Positions 1-7,585 of a stretch of 64,000 nucleotides of DNA are shown here, in pieces. The position numbers and the translations under genes were made by a program. Below the pieces are notes generated by a model that saw nothing but the letters and a program-made list of their open reading frames with translations, had not been told where the DNA came from and did no database searches. The DNA is from Glycomyces paridis (GTDB taxonomy: Bacteria > Actinomycetota > Actinomycetes > Mycobacteriales > Micromonosporaceae): positions 379,121 to 443,120 of the forward strand of contig NZ_STGX01000001.1 of NCBI RefSeq assembly GCF_004912155.1. The letters run 5' to 3'. Position 1 is the first letter of the stretch, and each line of letters opens with the position of its first letter.

Positions 1-1690
1 TACCGAGCTGACCCGGATCGAACTCGACTCCGGGGGCGGCCCGATCGAGCTGTACCACCCCGGCGACACGCTGTTCGCCAACGCCGTCAACACCAACCAG
101 GCCGTCGTCGTCTCCTCCGACGGCAACGCCCGACTCGCCGACAAGAACCGCGACGACATCCTCGGCGGCGACGCCCCGCCGGACGAGGACCAAGGCGGCG
201 ACGACGAAGGCGACGAAGAGGGCAACGAGGAGGCCGCCCCCGAGGTCGGCCCGCCCGGCGCGGTCACCAACCTCGGCGGCACCGTCGGCGACGGCCTCAT
301 CAACCTCTCCTGGGACGCCGCCCCGAACAACGGCTCGGCCCTGACGAAGTACGTGGTCGAAGGCGCGGGCGAGACCTGGGAGATCGCCGCGGGCCAGCGG
401 GTCCTGGAGATCAAGGACCTGGAGAACGGCACCCCGTACACGTTCACCGTGACCGCCCACAACGCCGAGGGCGAGGGCGACACCGCGACCTCGCCGTCGA
501 TCACGCCGTCCGCCGAGGTCCCCGACCCGGTCGGCGCCGTCGAGGCGACCGCGAACAACGACGGCACGGTCACCGTCTCGTGGGACGAGGCGAACGGCCA
601 GGGCAACGAGGTCAGCGGCTACCAGGTCGCGGCCGTCGCCGCGGGCGGCGAGCAGTCCGTGGTCGGCGAGGCCACCGGCACCACCTTCACCGCACCGGCG
701 GGGAGCCTCGACTACGGCACGCAGTACGTCTTCGAGGTGACGACGCTGTCCGGCACCGCCGCCTCCGAGCCCTCCGCGCCGTCCGGTTCGGTCACCCCGT
801 TCAACGTCCCCGACGCCCCGGGCGCCCCCTTGGCCGTGACGGCGAAGGACGCGGCCGGCGCCATCGAGGTGACCTGGACTCAGCCGTCCAACAACGGCCG
901 CGACATCCAGAAGTACATCGTCAGGGCCGGAGGCAAAGAGGTCGAGGCCACCACGACCTCGGCCCGCATCGAGGGCTTCAGCAACGGCGAGACCGTCCCG
1001 GTCTCGATCGTCGCCGTGAACGAGGCGGGCGAGTCCGCCCCGGCCGAGACCTCCTCGAACACGATGGTCGCCCCGCAGGTCGCCATCTCCGGCAGCTCCA
1101 GCACCACCAGCGTCATGACCGTGAACTTCACGTACGACGACGGCGGCGGCCAGGCCACCTGCAAGCTCTTCCGCTCGACCGCGACGAGCGCCGAGGTCAC
1201 CGAGCCGTGCGACGGGTCGATGAACACCCTCCAGCACTACGCCTCGACCGACCACAGCCTGCGCATCGAGATCACCAACCCGGTGGGCACGGCCAAGAGC
1301 GACACCGTGACCGTCCGGACCCAGAACATCAACGGCGAGGTCTTCTTCGGCTGCTCCGAGGTCGACAGCATCTACTGCAACGCCGGGTCCGAGGACAACG
1401 GCGGCGCCGACGGCGTGGCGATCATGTCCGGGCCCGGCTCCGGCAAGGCCCTCGGCTACGTCAAGACCGGCAAGGCCCTCACCGCGATGTGCTACACCAC
1501 CGGCACCACCGTCACCCCGCGCGGCGACGAGCAGGACGGCTACCACGAGTACCACAAGGGCAAGGACTCGACGAACAAGTGGATCCGAGTGAACTACGGC
1601 GACAACGACGTCGCTTACATCTCGTTCGCCTGGTTGAACATCGCCGGCGAGGGCAAGAACTCCGTCGGCGCGCTGCGAGACTGCGGCTAG
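1..1690 (+). CDS. Fibronectin type III repeat protein, C-terminal part
   Basis: The gene is already open at position 2 and ends at TAG 1688-1690, so its start lies left of the window. The visible part has an acidic, low-complexity linker (about 180-235) followed by three fibronectin type III domains (roughly 260-515, 520-805 and 810-1065), each with the typical Pro-rich entry and Tyr-containing F strand. A cysteine-containing tail follows and ends in a compact beta-rich domain with YISFAWLN near the C terminus. Fn3 arrays of this kind are usually extracellular or cell-surface binding modules. The gene lies 20 nt before moxR, in the same operon as the DUF58 and transglutaminase-fold genes. That resembles actinobacterial operons in which a large Fn3 protein accompanies a MoxR system. 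The N-terminal domains and any signal peptide cannot be seen. Confidence 0.85.
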   Translation, partial: TELTRIELDSGGGPIELYHPGDTLFANAVNTNQAVVVSSDGNARLADKNRDDILGGDAPPDEDQGGDDEGDEEGNEEAAPEVGPPGAVTNLGGTVGDGLINLSWDAAPNNGSALTKYVVEGAGETWEIAAGQRVLEIKDLENGTPYTFTVTAHNAEGEGDTATSPSITPSAEVPDPVGAVEATANNDGTVTVSWDEANGQGNEVSGYQVAAVAAGGEQSVVGEATGTTFTAPAGSLDYGTQYVFEVTTLSGTAASEPSAPSGSVTPFNVPDAPGAPLAVTAKDAAGAIEVTWTQPSNNGRDIQKYIVRAGGKEVEATTTSARIEGFSNGETVPVSIVAVNEAGESAPAETSSNTMVAPQVAISGSSSTTSVMTVNFTYDDGGGQATCKLFRSTATSAEVTEPCDGSMNTLQHYASTDHSLRIEITNPVGTAKSDTVTVRTQNINGEVFFGCSEVDSIYCNAGSEDNGGADGVAIMSGPGSGKALGYVKTGKALTAMCYTTGTTVTPRGDEQDGYHEYHKGKDSTNKWIRVNYGDNDVAYISFAWLNIAGEGKNSVGALRDCG

Positions 1691-1710
1691 ACGAATGAAG
1701 AAGGACGACC

Positions 1711-2736
1711 ATGCACGACACCGAGCAGACACACCCGCTGCACGTGCCTAGGCGCCTCCAGCAGCCGGTGCAGCTCGGCGCCCAGCAGGCCGAGCAGTTC
1801 GCCGCCACGTTCGAGCGGCTCGCCGCGGCCGTCGACACCGTCGTGCTCGGCAAGCAGGAGGTGGTGCGCCTGGCGCTCACCGCCATGTTCGCCGAAGGCC
1901 ACATCCTGCTGGAGGACGTGCCCGGGACCGGCAAGACCACGCTGGCCCGGGCCATCGCCGCCGCCGTCTCGGGCCAGTGGCGGCGCATCCAGTTCACGCC
2001 CGACCTGCTGCCGTCCGACGTCTCCGGCGTCACGATCTTCAACCAGGCCAGCGGCGCCTTCGAGTTCCACCCCGGCCCGGTCTTCGCCAACATCGTGATC
2101 GCCGACGAGATCAACCGGGCGAGCCCGAAGACGCAGTCGGCGCTCCTGGAGGTCATGGAGGAGGGCCGGGTCACCGTGGACGGCCACCCGCACCAGGTGC
2201 CGCAGCCGTTCCTCGTCGTCGCCACCCAGAACCCCGTCGAGATGGACGGCACCTACCGCCTCCCCGAGGCCCAGCTCGACCGCTTCCTCGTGAAGCTCTC
2301 GGTGGGCTACCCGGTCGAGGCCGCCGAGATCGAGGTCCTGCGCGGCACGCACCAGCGCTCGCCCGAGCACCTGCCCGCCGTGGTCGACACCGACACGGTG
2401 GCGCAGATGGCCGACCTCGCCAAGCAGGTCTACATCGCCGAGCCGCTGTACGCCTACCTCGTGCAGCTGGCGAACGCGACCCGCAACCACCCGCAGGTCG
2501 CCGTCGGGGTCAGCCCCCGCGGGCTCATCGCCCTGACGAAGGCCGCGAGCGTGTTCGCCCTCTCCCAGGGGCGCACCTACATCGTCCCCGAGGACGTCAA
2601 GGCCCTGGCCGGACCGGTGTTCGCCCACCGCATCCAGCTCGCCCCCGACGCGGCGATGCGCGGGGCCAACGGCGCCGCCGTCGTCGCCGACGCCTTCGAC
2701 CAGGTCCCCGTCCCGCTGCCCGCCTCGGCGGCATGA
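1711..2736 (+). CDS. moxR: MoxR-family AAA+ ATPase
   Basis: This 341-residue protein has the MoxR pattern: Walker A PGTGKTT near residue 74, Walker B with IADEINRASPKTQSALLE, and a sensor region with ATQNP followed by YRLPEAQLDRF. The C-terminal lid carries SPRGLIAL. MoxR ATPases act as chaperone-like remodelers and almost always sit next to a DUF58 protein and a transglutaminase-fold membrane protein, as here. The ATG is preceded by a GAAGGA ribosome site. Its TGA overlaps the next ATG (ATGA), so translation is probably coupled. The substrate is not known. Confidence 0.95.
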   Translation: MHDTEQTHPLHVPRRLQQPVQLGAQQAEQFAATFERLAAAVDTVVLGKQEVVRLALTAMFAEGHILLEDVPGTGKTTLARAIAAAVSGQWRRIQFTPDLLPSDVSGVTIFNQASGAFEFHPGPVFANIVIADEINRASPKTQSALLEVMEEGRVTVDGHPHQVPQPFLVVATQNPVEMDGTYRLPEAQLDRFLVKLSVGYPVEAAEIEVLRGTHQRSPEHLPAVVDTDTVAQMADLAKQVYIAEPLYAYLVQLANATRNHPQVAVGVSPRGLIALTKAASVFALSQGRTYIVPEDVKALAGPVFAHRIQLAPDAAMRGANGAAVVADAFDQVPVPLPASAA

Positions 2737-4013
2737 GCGGGCCCGGTGCGACCGCCGGGCCCGAACCGGTCCCGGCGGACCGGCCCGCCCCGCGGGGGAC
2801 CGCGGCCCGGCTCGCCGACCTCGCCCTGGCCGTGCCGGTCACCTCGCGCGGCGTCGGCCTCGCCGTCGCCGCGGTGGCGCTCCTGGCCGCGGGCTGGACC
2901 TGGGGCTACCCCGAACTCGCCGCCGTCGGCGCGGTCGCGGTGCTCGCCTGCGTCGCCGCCGCGTCCGTGATCGCCGCCAGGCCGCGCCTCGAAGTCGAGC
3001 GCGGCGTCACCCCCGACCGCGTCTCGGTCGGCCACACCGCCGAAGTGGCCCTCACGATCCGCAACACCGGGCGCTGGCGCTCGGTCAACGCCCGCACCGT
3101 CGACACGTACGGCGGCACAGCGCACACTTACGGCTCGCAAGCGTCGCCGAGGGGCGTCCCGGCCCGCCGCGTGGCCGTGCCGCTCGCGCGCCTGCGCCCC
3201 GGCAAGAGCGCCGCGGCGAGCTACCGCATCGAGGCCGAGCGGCGCGGCGTGATCGACGCCGGGCCGCTGAGCATCGGCAAGCGCGACCTCCTCGGCCTCG
3301 CCGCGACCGCCGGGAACTTCGGCCCCACGGCCCGGCTGTGGATCCACCCGCGCCTCCACCTCCTCGGCCGCACCCCCGACGGCCTCGCCCGCTCCCTCGA
3401 AGGCACCGCCGACAAGGTCGAGCAGGGCTCGCTGACCTTCCACGCCCTGCGCGAGTACGTCATCGGCGACGAGCTGCGTCACGTCCACTGGCGCACCTCC
3501 GCGCGCATCGGCAAGCTCATGGTCAAGGAGCACCTCGACACCTCGCTGCCCACCGTGGCCATCGCCGTGGACGACCGGCCCGACAGCTGGCCCGAGCCCG
3601 AGGCGTTCGAGGCGGCCTGCGAGGCCGCCTACTCGGTCCTCACCGCCTGCTTCCGCGCCGAGTACCACGCCGCGCTCGTGCCCGCCTCCGGCGCGACGGT
3701 CTCGGGCGCGGGCCGCGACTCCTACGGCGACCTCCTCGCCGAGCTCGCCCCCGACGCCGCCGACACCCTCGACGCCTATGTCGCGCGTCTCTCGGCCGCG
3801 AAGTACGGCGACACGCTCGTGTGGATCACCGGGACCGAGCCGCCCACCGACCGCCTCGCCGTCCTCAAGCGGGCCTACCCGACCGTGATCGCCGTCCACC
3901 TCGCGGCCGGGCTCCCCACCTCCGCCGCGCTCGCCGGCGGACTGCCGACCATCCGCGCGGCAGACGGCGAGCAGTTCGCCGCCGCCTGGAACAACGGCGG
4001 CACCCGGCTATGA
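2733..4013 (+). CDS. DUF58 domain membrane protein
   Basis: This 426-residue partner of MoxR starts at the ATG that overlaps the moxR stop. Two hydrophobic helices near residues 36-85 anchor it. A periplasmic-type beta domain follows, then the DUF58 core with YVIGDELRHVHWRTSAR and LMVKEH. The core is related to von Willebrand A folds and probably binds the MoxR complex. Reading could be extended upstream in the same frame, but that stretch is only the moxR coding region in another frame. The stop falls 10 nt before the next gene. Confidence 0.9.
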   Translation: MSGPGATAGPEPVPADRPAPRGTAARLADLALAVPVTSRGVGLAVAAVALLAAGWTWGYPELAAVGAVAVLACVAAASVIAARPRLEVERGVTPDRVSVGHTAEVALTIRNTGRWRSVNARTVDTYGGTAHTYGSQASPRGVPARRVAVPLARLRPGKSAAASYRIEAERRGVIDAGPLSIGKRDLLGLAATAGNFGPTARLWIHPRLHLLGRTPDGLARSLEGTADKVEQGSLTFHALREYVIGDELRHVHWRTSARIGKLMVKEHLDTSLPTVAIAVDDRPDSWPEPEAFEAACEAAYSVLTACFRAEYHAALVPASGATVSGAGRDSYGDLLAELAPDAADTLDAYVARLSAAKYGDTLVWITGTEPPTDRLAVLKRAYPTVIAVHLAAGLPTSAALAGGLPTIRAADGEQFAAAWNNGGTRL

Positions 4014-4023
4014 ACGGCACCCC

Positions 4024-6150
4024 ATGAGACGCACCCGCTACCGACTCCGGGTCGCCGCCGTCGCGGCCGCCCTCACCCTCATGTGCGCCCTCGCGGGCGC
4101 CGTCGCCGCCCGCGTCTACCACGGGCAGCTCCTCACCCTCCTCGTCGCCGGGGCGGCCCTGGGCGCCTTCGCGATCGGCTTCGCCTTGCGCAACCGGCCC
4201 GCGTTCCTCGCCCCGAGCGTCTCGGCCACCGGCCTCGCCGCCTACCTCCTCGGCGCGATCGCGCTCACCGCCGACGGCACCGAGCCGCTCGGCACCGTCA
4301 TCGTGGACGCGCTCGTCAACGCCGTGCCCCGCACGCTCACCGCGCTCATCCCCGTCGAGCCCGCGCCGGACACCGTGATCGTCCCGGTCTTCCTCACCTG
4401 GCTCGCCGCGACCCTCGCCTGCGAGTTCGCGATCCGCTACGGCCGCACCCTCCTCGGGTGCCTCCCGCCGACGCTCCTGTACGGCGCCGGGCTCTACCTC
4501 GTGGGCCCCAACGCCGCCGCCGGGACGCTCTGGGCGATCGCCTACTGCGTCCTGGCCGCCCTCGCGCTCGCCGTCACCGCCGCCCCGCCCGAGCGGCGCC
4601 CCGACCGCGACGCGAAGGTCGACGGCGCCGCGCCCTCGCGCACGCCCGCCCTCATGGGCGCGGTCGTCACCACCACCGTCCTCCTCGCCGCGGTCGCCGT
4701 CCTCGGCCCCGCGGTCGCCCGCCTCGTCACCGCGAGCCCCGGCGACCCCCGCGAGTACGTCGAGCCCCCGCAGCTCACCGACATCGACCTCAACCCGCTC
4801 GTGCGCATCGCCGAATGGGCGAAGTACCCCGAGCAGGAGCTGTTCCGCGCCGACACGAGCGCCGACGCGTGGATGCGCCTGGCCGTCCTCACCGAATACG
4901 ACGGCACCACCTGGCAGGCCTCCGGCGACTTCCGTACCGCCGGCACCGTCATCCCCGGCAGCGGCGAGGCCACCTACACCGCGGACGTCGAGATCATCGA
5001 GCTCGGCGGCAAACTCGTGCCCGCCGCCGCCGACCCGACCGCCGTCACCGACCTCCCGATCGCCGTCAACCTCCACACCAGGTGCCTGCTCACCCCCGAC
5101 GGCCTCGCCACCGGCTCGGCCTTCAGCGTCGACTCCGCGCTCGTCCAGGTCGACGCGGCCGCCGCCGAGAGCGCCCGGCCCGACCTCGGCGACGGCGCCA
5201 CCGTCGTCGTCCCGCCCGGCACCCCCGAGGTCATGGCGACCATCGCCGACTACATCCGCACCGAGTTCGACACCCCTTACGAACGCGCCCAAGGCCTCGC
5301 GGACTTCCTCGCCGAGCACTACGCCTTCGACGCCGAGGCGCCCTCCGGGCACGACCTGCCCGCCCTCGGGTTCTTCCTCGGCGACCCGATCGCCCTCGGC
5401 GGCCAGCGCGGCACCAGCGAGCACTTCGCGGCCTCCTACGCGGTCATCGCGCGCCTCGTCGGCCTGCCGAGCCGCGTCGTGGTCGGCTTCGACGTGCCCG
5501 CGGGGGCCAGCACCGTCACCGCTTCCCAGGGCATGGCCTGGCCCGAGATCGCCTTCGACGGCGTCGGCTGGGTCCGCTTCGACCCGCTGCCGGCGGCCGG
5601 CTCGGTGCCGTCCCCGCCCGAGGACACCCTGGAGAAGCTGGAGGAGGAGACCCCCAGCGAGGAGGAGGAGTCCGGTGGCGGCGGCGAGGCCGAGGACTAC
5701 AACGACGAGGCCCTCGAACAGGACGCCGACTTCGCCGAGGAGGCCGCCGCGGAGGACGACGCGCTGCCGCGCTGGGTCTGGTACGCCGCGGCCGCGCTGG
5801 TGCTCGCGTGCGTGCCGCTGGTGCTCAAGGCGCGCCGGGCGCTGCGGCGGCGCAGGCGCCTGTCGCGGGGGAGTCCCGCCGAGCGTGTGGCGGGGGCCTG
5901 GGCCGAGGTGCTCGCGGCGGCCGCCCGCGCGGGGGTGAAGGTGCCGGGCCATCTCAACGCCGAGGAGGCGGCCGCCCGGCTCGCGTCACTGGAGGCGGAC
6001 ATCGGCGCGCTGCCGCGTCTGGTGAACGCCGCGGCGTTCGCTCCCGAAGCGGTCTCCGAATCGGACGCGAAGGCCGCCACGGCGATCGCGAGCGGCTATG
6101 CCAAGCGGATCCGACACCAGGTGAAACGGTGGAAACGCCTCATTCTGTGA
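4024..6150 (+). CDS. TgpA-like transglutaminase-fold membrane protein (DUF3488 type), triad apparently lost
   Basis: The 708-residue protein has a block of hydrophobic helices over about residues 10-240, an extracellular region, a transglutaminase-like domain (about 400-530), an acidic Glu-rich linker, one more membrane helix near 585-603 and a basic cytoplasmic tail. In active transglutaminase-like enzymes a Cys lies in the GxCExFA motif and a His in the HAW motif. Here the matching stretches read GTSEHFAA (Ser465) and GMAWPEI (Met504), so the cysteine and histidine are both missing. As I recall, this degenerate form is common in actinobacterial members, which suggests a binding rather than catalytic role. 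It is the last large gene of the Fn3-MoxR-DUF58 operon. Confidence 0.85.
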   Translation: MRRTRYRLRVAAVAAALTLMCALAGAVAARVYHGQLLTLLVAGAALGAFAIGFALRNRPAFLAPSVSATGLAAYLLGAIALTADGTEPLGTVIVDALVNAVPRTLTALIPVEPAPDTVIVPVFLTWLAATLACEFAIRYGRTLLGCLPPTLLYGAGLYLVGPNAAAGTLWAIAYCVLAALALAVTAAPPERRPDRDAKVDGAAPSRTPALMGAVVTTTVLLAAVAVLGPAVARLVTASPGDPREYVEPPQLTDIDLNPLVRIAEWAKYPEQELFRADTSADAWMRLAVLTEYDGTTWQASGDFRTAGTVIPGSGEATYTADVEIIELGGKLVPAAADPTAVTDLPIAVNLHTRCLLTPDGLATGSAFSVDSALVQVDAAAAESARPDLGDGATVVVPPGTPEVMATIADYIRTEFDTPYERAQGLADFLAEHYAFDAEAPSGHDLPALGFFLGDPIALGGQRGTSEHFAASYAVIARLVGLPSRVVVGFDVPAGASTVTASQGMAWPEIAFDGVGWVRFDPLPAAGSVPSPPEDTLEKLEEETPSEEEESGGGGEAEDYNDEALEQDADFAEEAAAEDDALPRWVWYAAAALVLACVPLVLKARRALRRRRRLSRGSPAERVAGAWAEVLAAAARAGVKVPGHLNAEEAAARLASLEADIGALPRLVNAAAFAPEAVSESDAKAATAIASGYAKRIRHQVKRWKRLIL

Positions 6151-6224
6151 AATGCACCAATTGCTCATCGACAATTCCTGACAAATACACCTGGTGCCGG
6201 GCCGAACCCGTGGAGTGGTGGTGA
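6147..6224 (+). CDS. Possible 25-residue cysteine-containing peptide
   Basis: A GTG overlaps the TGA of the transglutaminase-fold gene (GTGA) and opens a 25-codon frame whose product contains CTNC followed later by WC and ends EPVEWW. CxxC plus a third Cys resembles half of a zinc ribbon, so this may be a translationally coupled micro-protein or the degraded start of a longer zinc-ribbon protein. The stretch is more AT-rich than its surroundings. There is no independent ribosome site. I am unsure that it is expressed. Confidence 0.25.
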   Translation: MKCTNCSSTIPDKYTWCRAEPVEWW

Positions 6225-6242
6225 TCTGGCAGACTGTGACGT

Positions 6243-6458
6243 ATGGAGAACCCCTTCTTCTCTGTCCGTTTTCGCGGATACGACCGAAGTCAAGTCGACC
6301 GCGCCGTTGCCCGGATCCGGAAGGCCACCGACGCCGGCTCGCCCCCGCACCCCGATTCGCTGACCAATCTCGGATTCCAGTTGACGTTGCGCGGCTACGA
6401 CACCGGTGAGGTCGACGAGTACTTCACCGAGGTCGCGCGTTCACTGCGCGGCGGCTAG
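6243..6458 (+). CDS. Small protein with two DivIVA-like motifs
   Basis: This 71-residue protein consists almost entirely of two copies of the motif found at the N terminus of DivIVA-type proteins: FSVRFRGYDRSQVD and QLTLRGYDTGEVDEYF. DivIVA-family N domains bind curved membrane and mark poles or septa. There is no long coiled coil here, so it could be a mini-adaptor or a competitor of full-length DivIVA proteins. Two larger genes at 40.9-44.1 kb carry the same RGYD motif. The ATG lies 7 nt after CAGACT and has no clear ribosome site, so the transcript may be leaderless. Confidence 0.7.
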   Translation: MENPFFSVRFRGYDRSQVDRAVARIRKATDAGSPPHPDSLTNLGFQLTLRGYDTGEVDEYFTEVARSLRGG

Positions 6459-6461
6459 TCT
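6456..6461 (+). promoter_or_regulatory. Candidate -10 hexamer for a leaderless transcript
   Basis: TAGTCT lies exactly 6 nt before the GTG start at 6468 and uses the stop codon of the preceding gene as its first three bases. No -35 is evident. This TANNNT-to-start spacing recurs through the window. Confidence 0.4.
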
Positions 6462-6467
6462 GGGGGC

Positions 6468-6980
6468 GTGACCTCGCAGGACCCGTACCAACCTCACATG
6501 CAGCCGCCCCCGCACCCGGTGGGGCCGCAGCCGCCCGGGTACTCGCAGGCCCAGCCCCCTTACCCGTACTCCCACCCCCAGCCCCCCTACCCCGCCCGCC
6601 CGGCCCCGCCGGGCTGGCCCCACTTCGCCTTCCCCCCGCCCGTCCTGGTCGACGGCTACCAGCTGGTGCAGCCGCGGCTCAAACCCATTCCGTCCGGCCC
6701 GGCCATCGGTTCGCTGGTGGCGGGCATCGGCGGCGTCCTCGGTGCGATCCCCGGCCTCATCGCCGCGGGCTTCAGCCCCTGGACGGGGTTCACCTTCTTC
6801 ATGTTCGCCGCGCTCACCGGCATCGGCTCGGTCGGCCTCGCCCTCTACGCGAAGCGCCAGATCAACGCCGCCCGCGGCGGCGTCTCCGGGCGCGGCCTGG
6901 CGACCACCGGCCTCGTGATCGGCATCGTGGCCTGCTCCTTCGCCGTGATCACCGCCCTCATCGCGCTGGCGGCCTCCTGA
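6468..6980 (+). CDS. DUF4190-type small membrane protein
   Basis: The 170-residue protein starts with a Pro/Tyr/Gln-rich cytoplasmic tail of about 60 residues containing repeated PP-Y elements. Three hydrophobic helices follow: around SLVAGIGGVLGAIPGLIAAG, FFMFAALTGIGSVGLALYA and GLVIGIVACSFAVITALIAL. Proline-rich tails before DUF4190 helices are common in actinobacteria; the function is unknown. The GTG start is chosen because a -10 hexamer lies 6 nt upstream and no ribosome site is present. Confidence 0.75.
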   Translation: MTSQDPYQPHMQPPPHPVGPQPPGYSQAQPPYPYSHPQPPYPARPAPPGWPHFAFPPPVLVDGYQLVQPRLKPIPSGPAIGSLVAGIGGVLGAIPGLIAAGFSPWTGFTFFMFAALTGIGSVGLALYAKRQINAARGGVSGRGLATTGLVIGIVACSFAVITALIALAAS

Positions 6981-6995
6981 GGCGAGGCCACGACT

Positions 6996-7025
6996 CGTCC
7001 GACAAGACGGACGAATCGGTACAAT
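6996..7025 (+). promoter_or_regulatory. Promoter with overlapping inverted repeat
   Basis: A strong -10 (TACAAT, 7020-7025) lies 6 nt before the ATG at 7032, which implies a leaderless transcript. The -35 region is occupied by an inverted repeat, CGTCCG-6 nt-CGGACG (6996-7013), in a position where a bound regulator would block or recruit polymerase. No regulator gene is adjacent, so the link is inferred. Confidence 0.45.
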
Positions 7026-7031
7026 ATCGTC

Positions 7032-7445
7032 ATGACTATCAGTGGGACTGAAACGCTGCTCGACGGACTCTCCATCGGCCACCTGCCCGACCGCCTCGGC
7101 ACCGCCTCCGACTTCGAGTTCGAATGGGGCGAGGTCAAGTTCGTCCAGCGGGTCTGGGAGACCGAGATCGAGCCCGGCTCCTGGCGCGTCGACCTTCAGG
7201 TCCAGGTGCTGCGGAGCGACGCCCTCGCCGACCTCGTCTCGCTGCGCGCGTTCCTCGCCGAGTACCACGAGCGCGACGTCGACTGGGCCACCGAGCCGTT
7301 CGGGCAGGACGGCTTCAAGACCGAGCGCGAGGCCGCCCGCCTCCTCGCCCCCGGCCTCGCCGTCGAGGTCCGCGACCCCTTCGGGCGCCAGGGGCCCGGC
7401 CAGATCGACGCCGTGGCGGCCGCCGTCCACCGCGTCGAACGCTGA
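7032..7445 (+). CDS. Conserved-looking hypothetical protein
   Basis: I do not recognise this 137-residue protein. It is soluble, acidic and rich in Asp/Glu and Arg, with no signal peptide, membrane helix or cysteine. The middle part (DFEFEWGEVKFVQRVWETEI) looks like paired beta strands, and a helix-rich C-terminal half contains LVSLRAFLAEYHERDVDW. It stands alone between a membrane protein and argS, with its own leaderless-type promoter. Codon use matches its neighbours, so it is probably native. Confidence 0.6.
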   Translation: MTISGTETLLDGLSIGHLPDRLGTASDFEFEWGEVKFVQRVWETEIEPGSWRVDLQVQVLRSDALADLVSLRAFLAEYHERDVDWATEPFGQDGFKTEREAARLLAPGLAVEVRDPFGRQGPGQIDAVAAAVHRVER

Positions 7446-7585
7446 GGCGCCCGCGGCCCCGGCGCGACCGGGGCCGCGACCCGACCGGCCTTCCGCCCCG
7501 CCGCCCCGGCCCCTTTTCGACCTCGGATACCCTTACCTGCGAAAACATCCGCTCTTCGCGGGACCCGATGTCGAAGGAAGCATTC

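Noticed and set aside
3865-5952. 695-codon minus-strand frame opposite the transglutaminase-fold gene
   Set aside because: Gly/Asp/Glu/Arg-rich translation without motifs; a third-position artefact.
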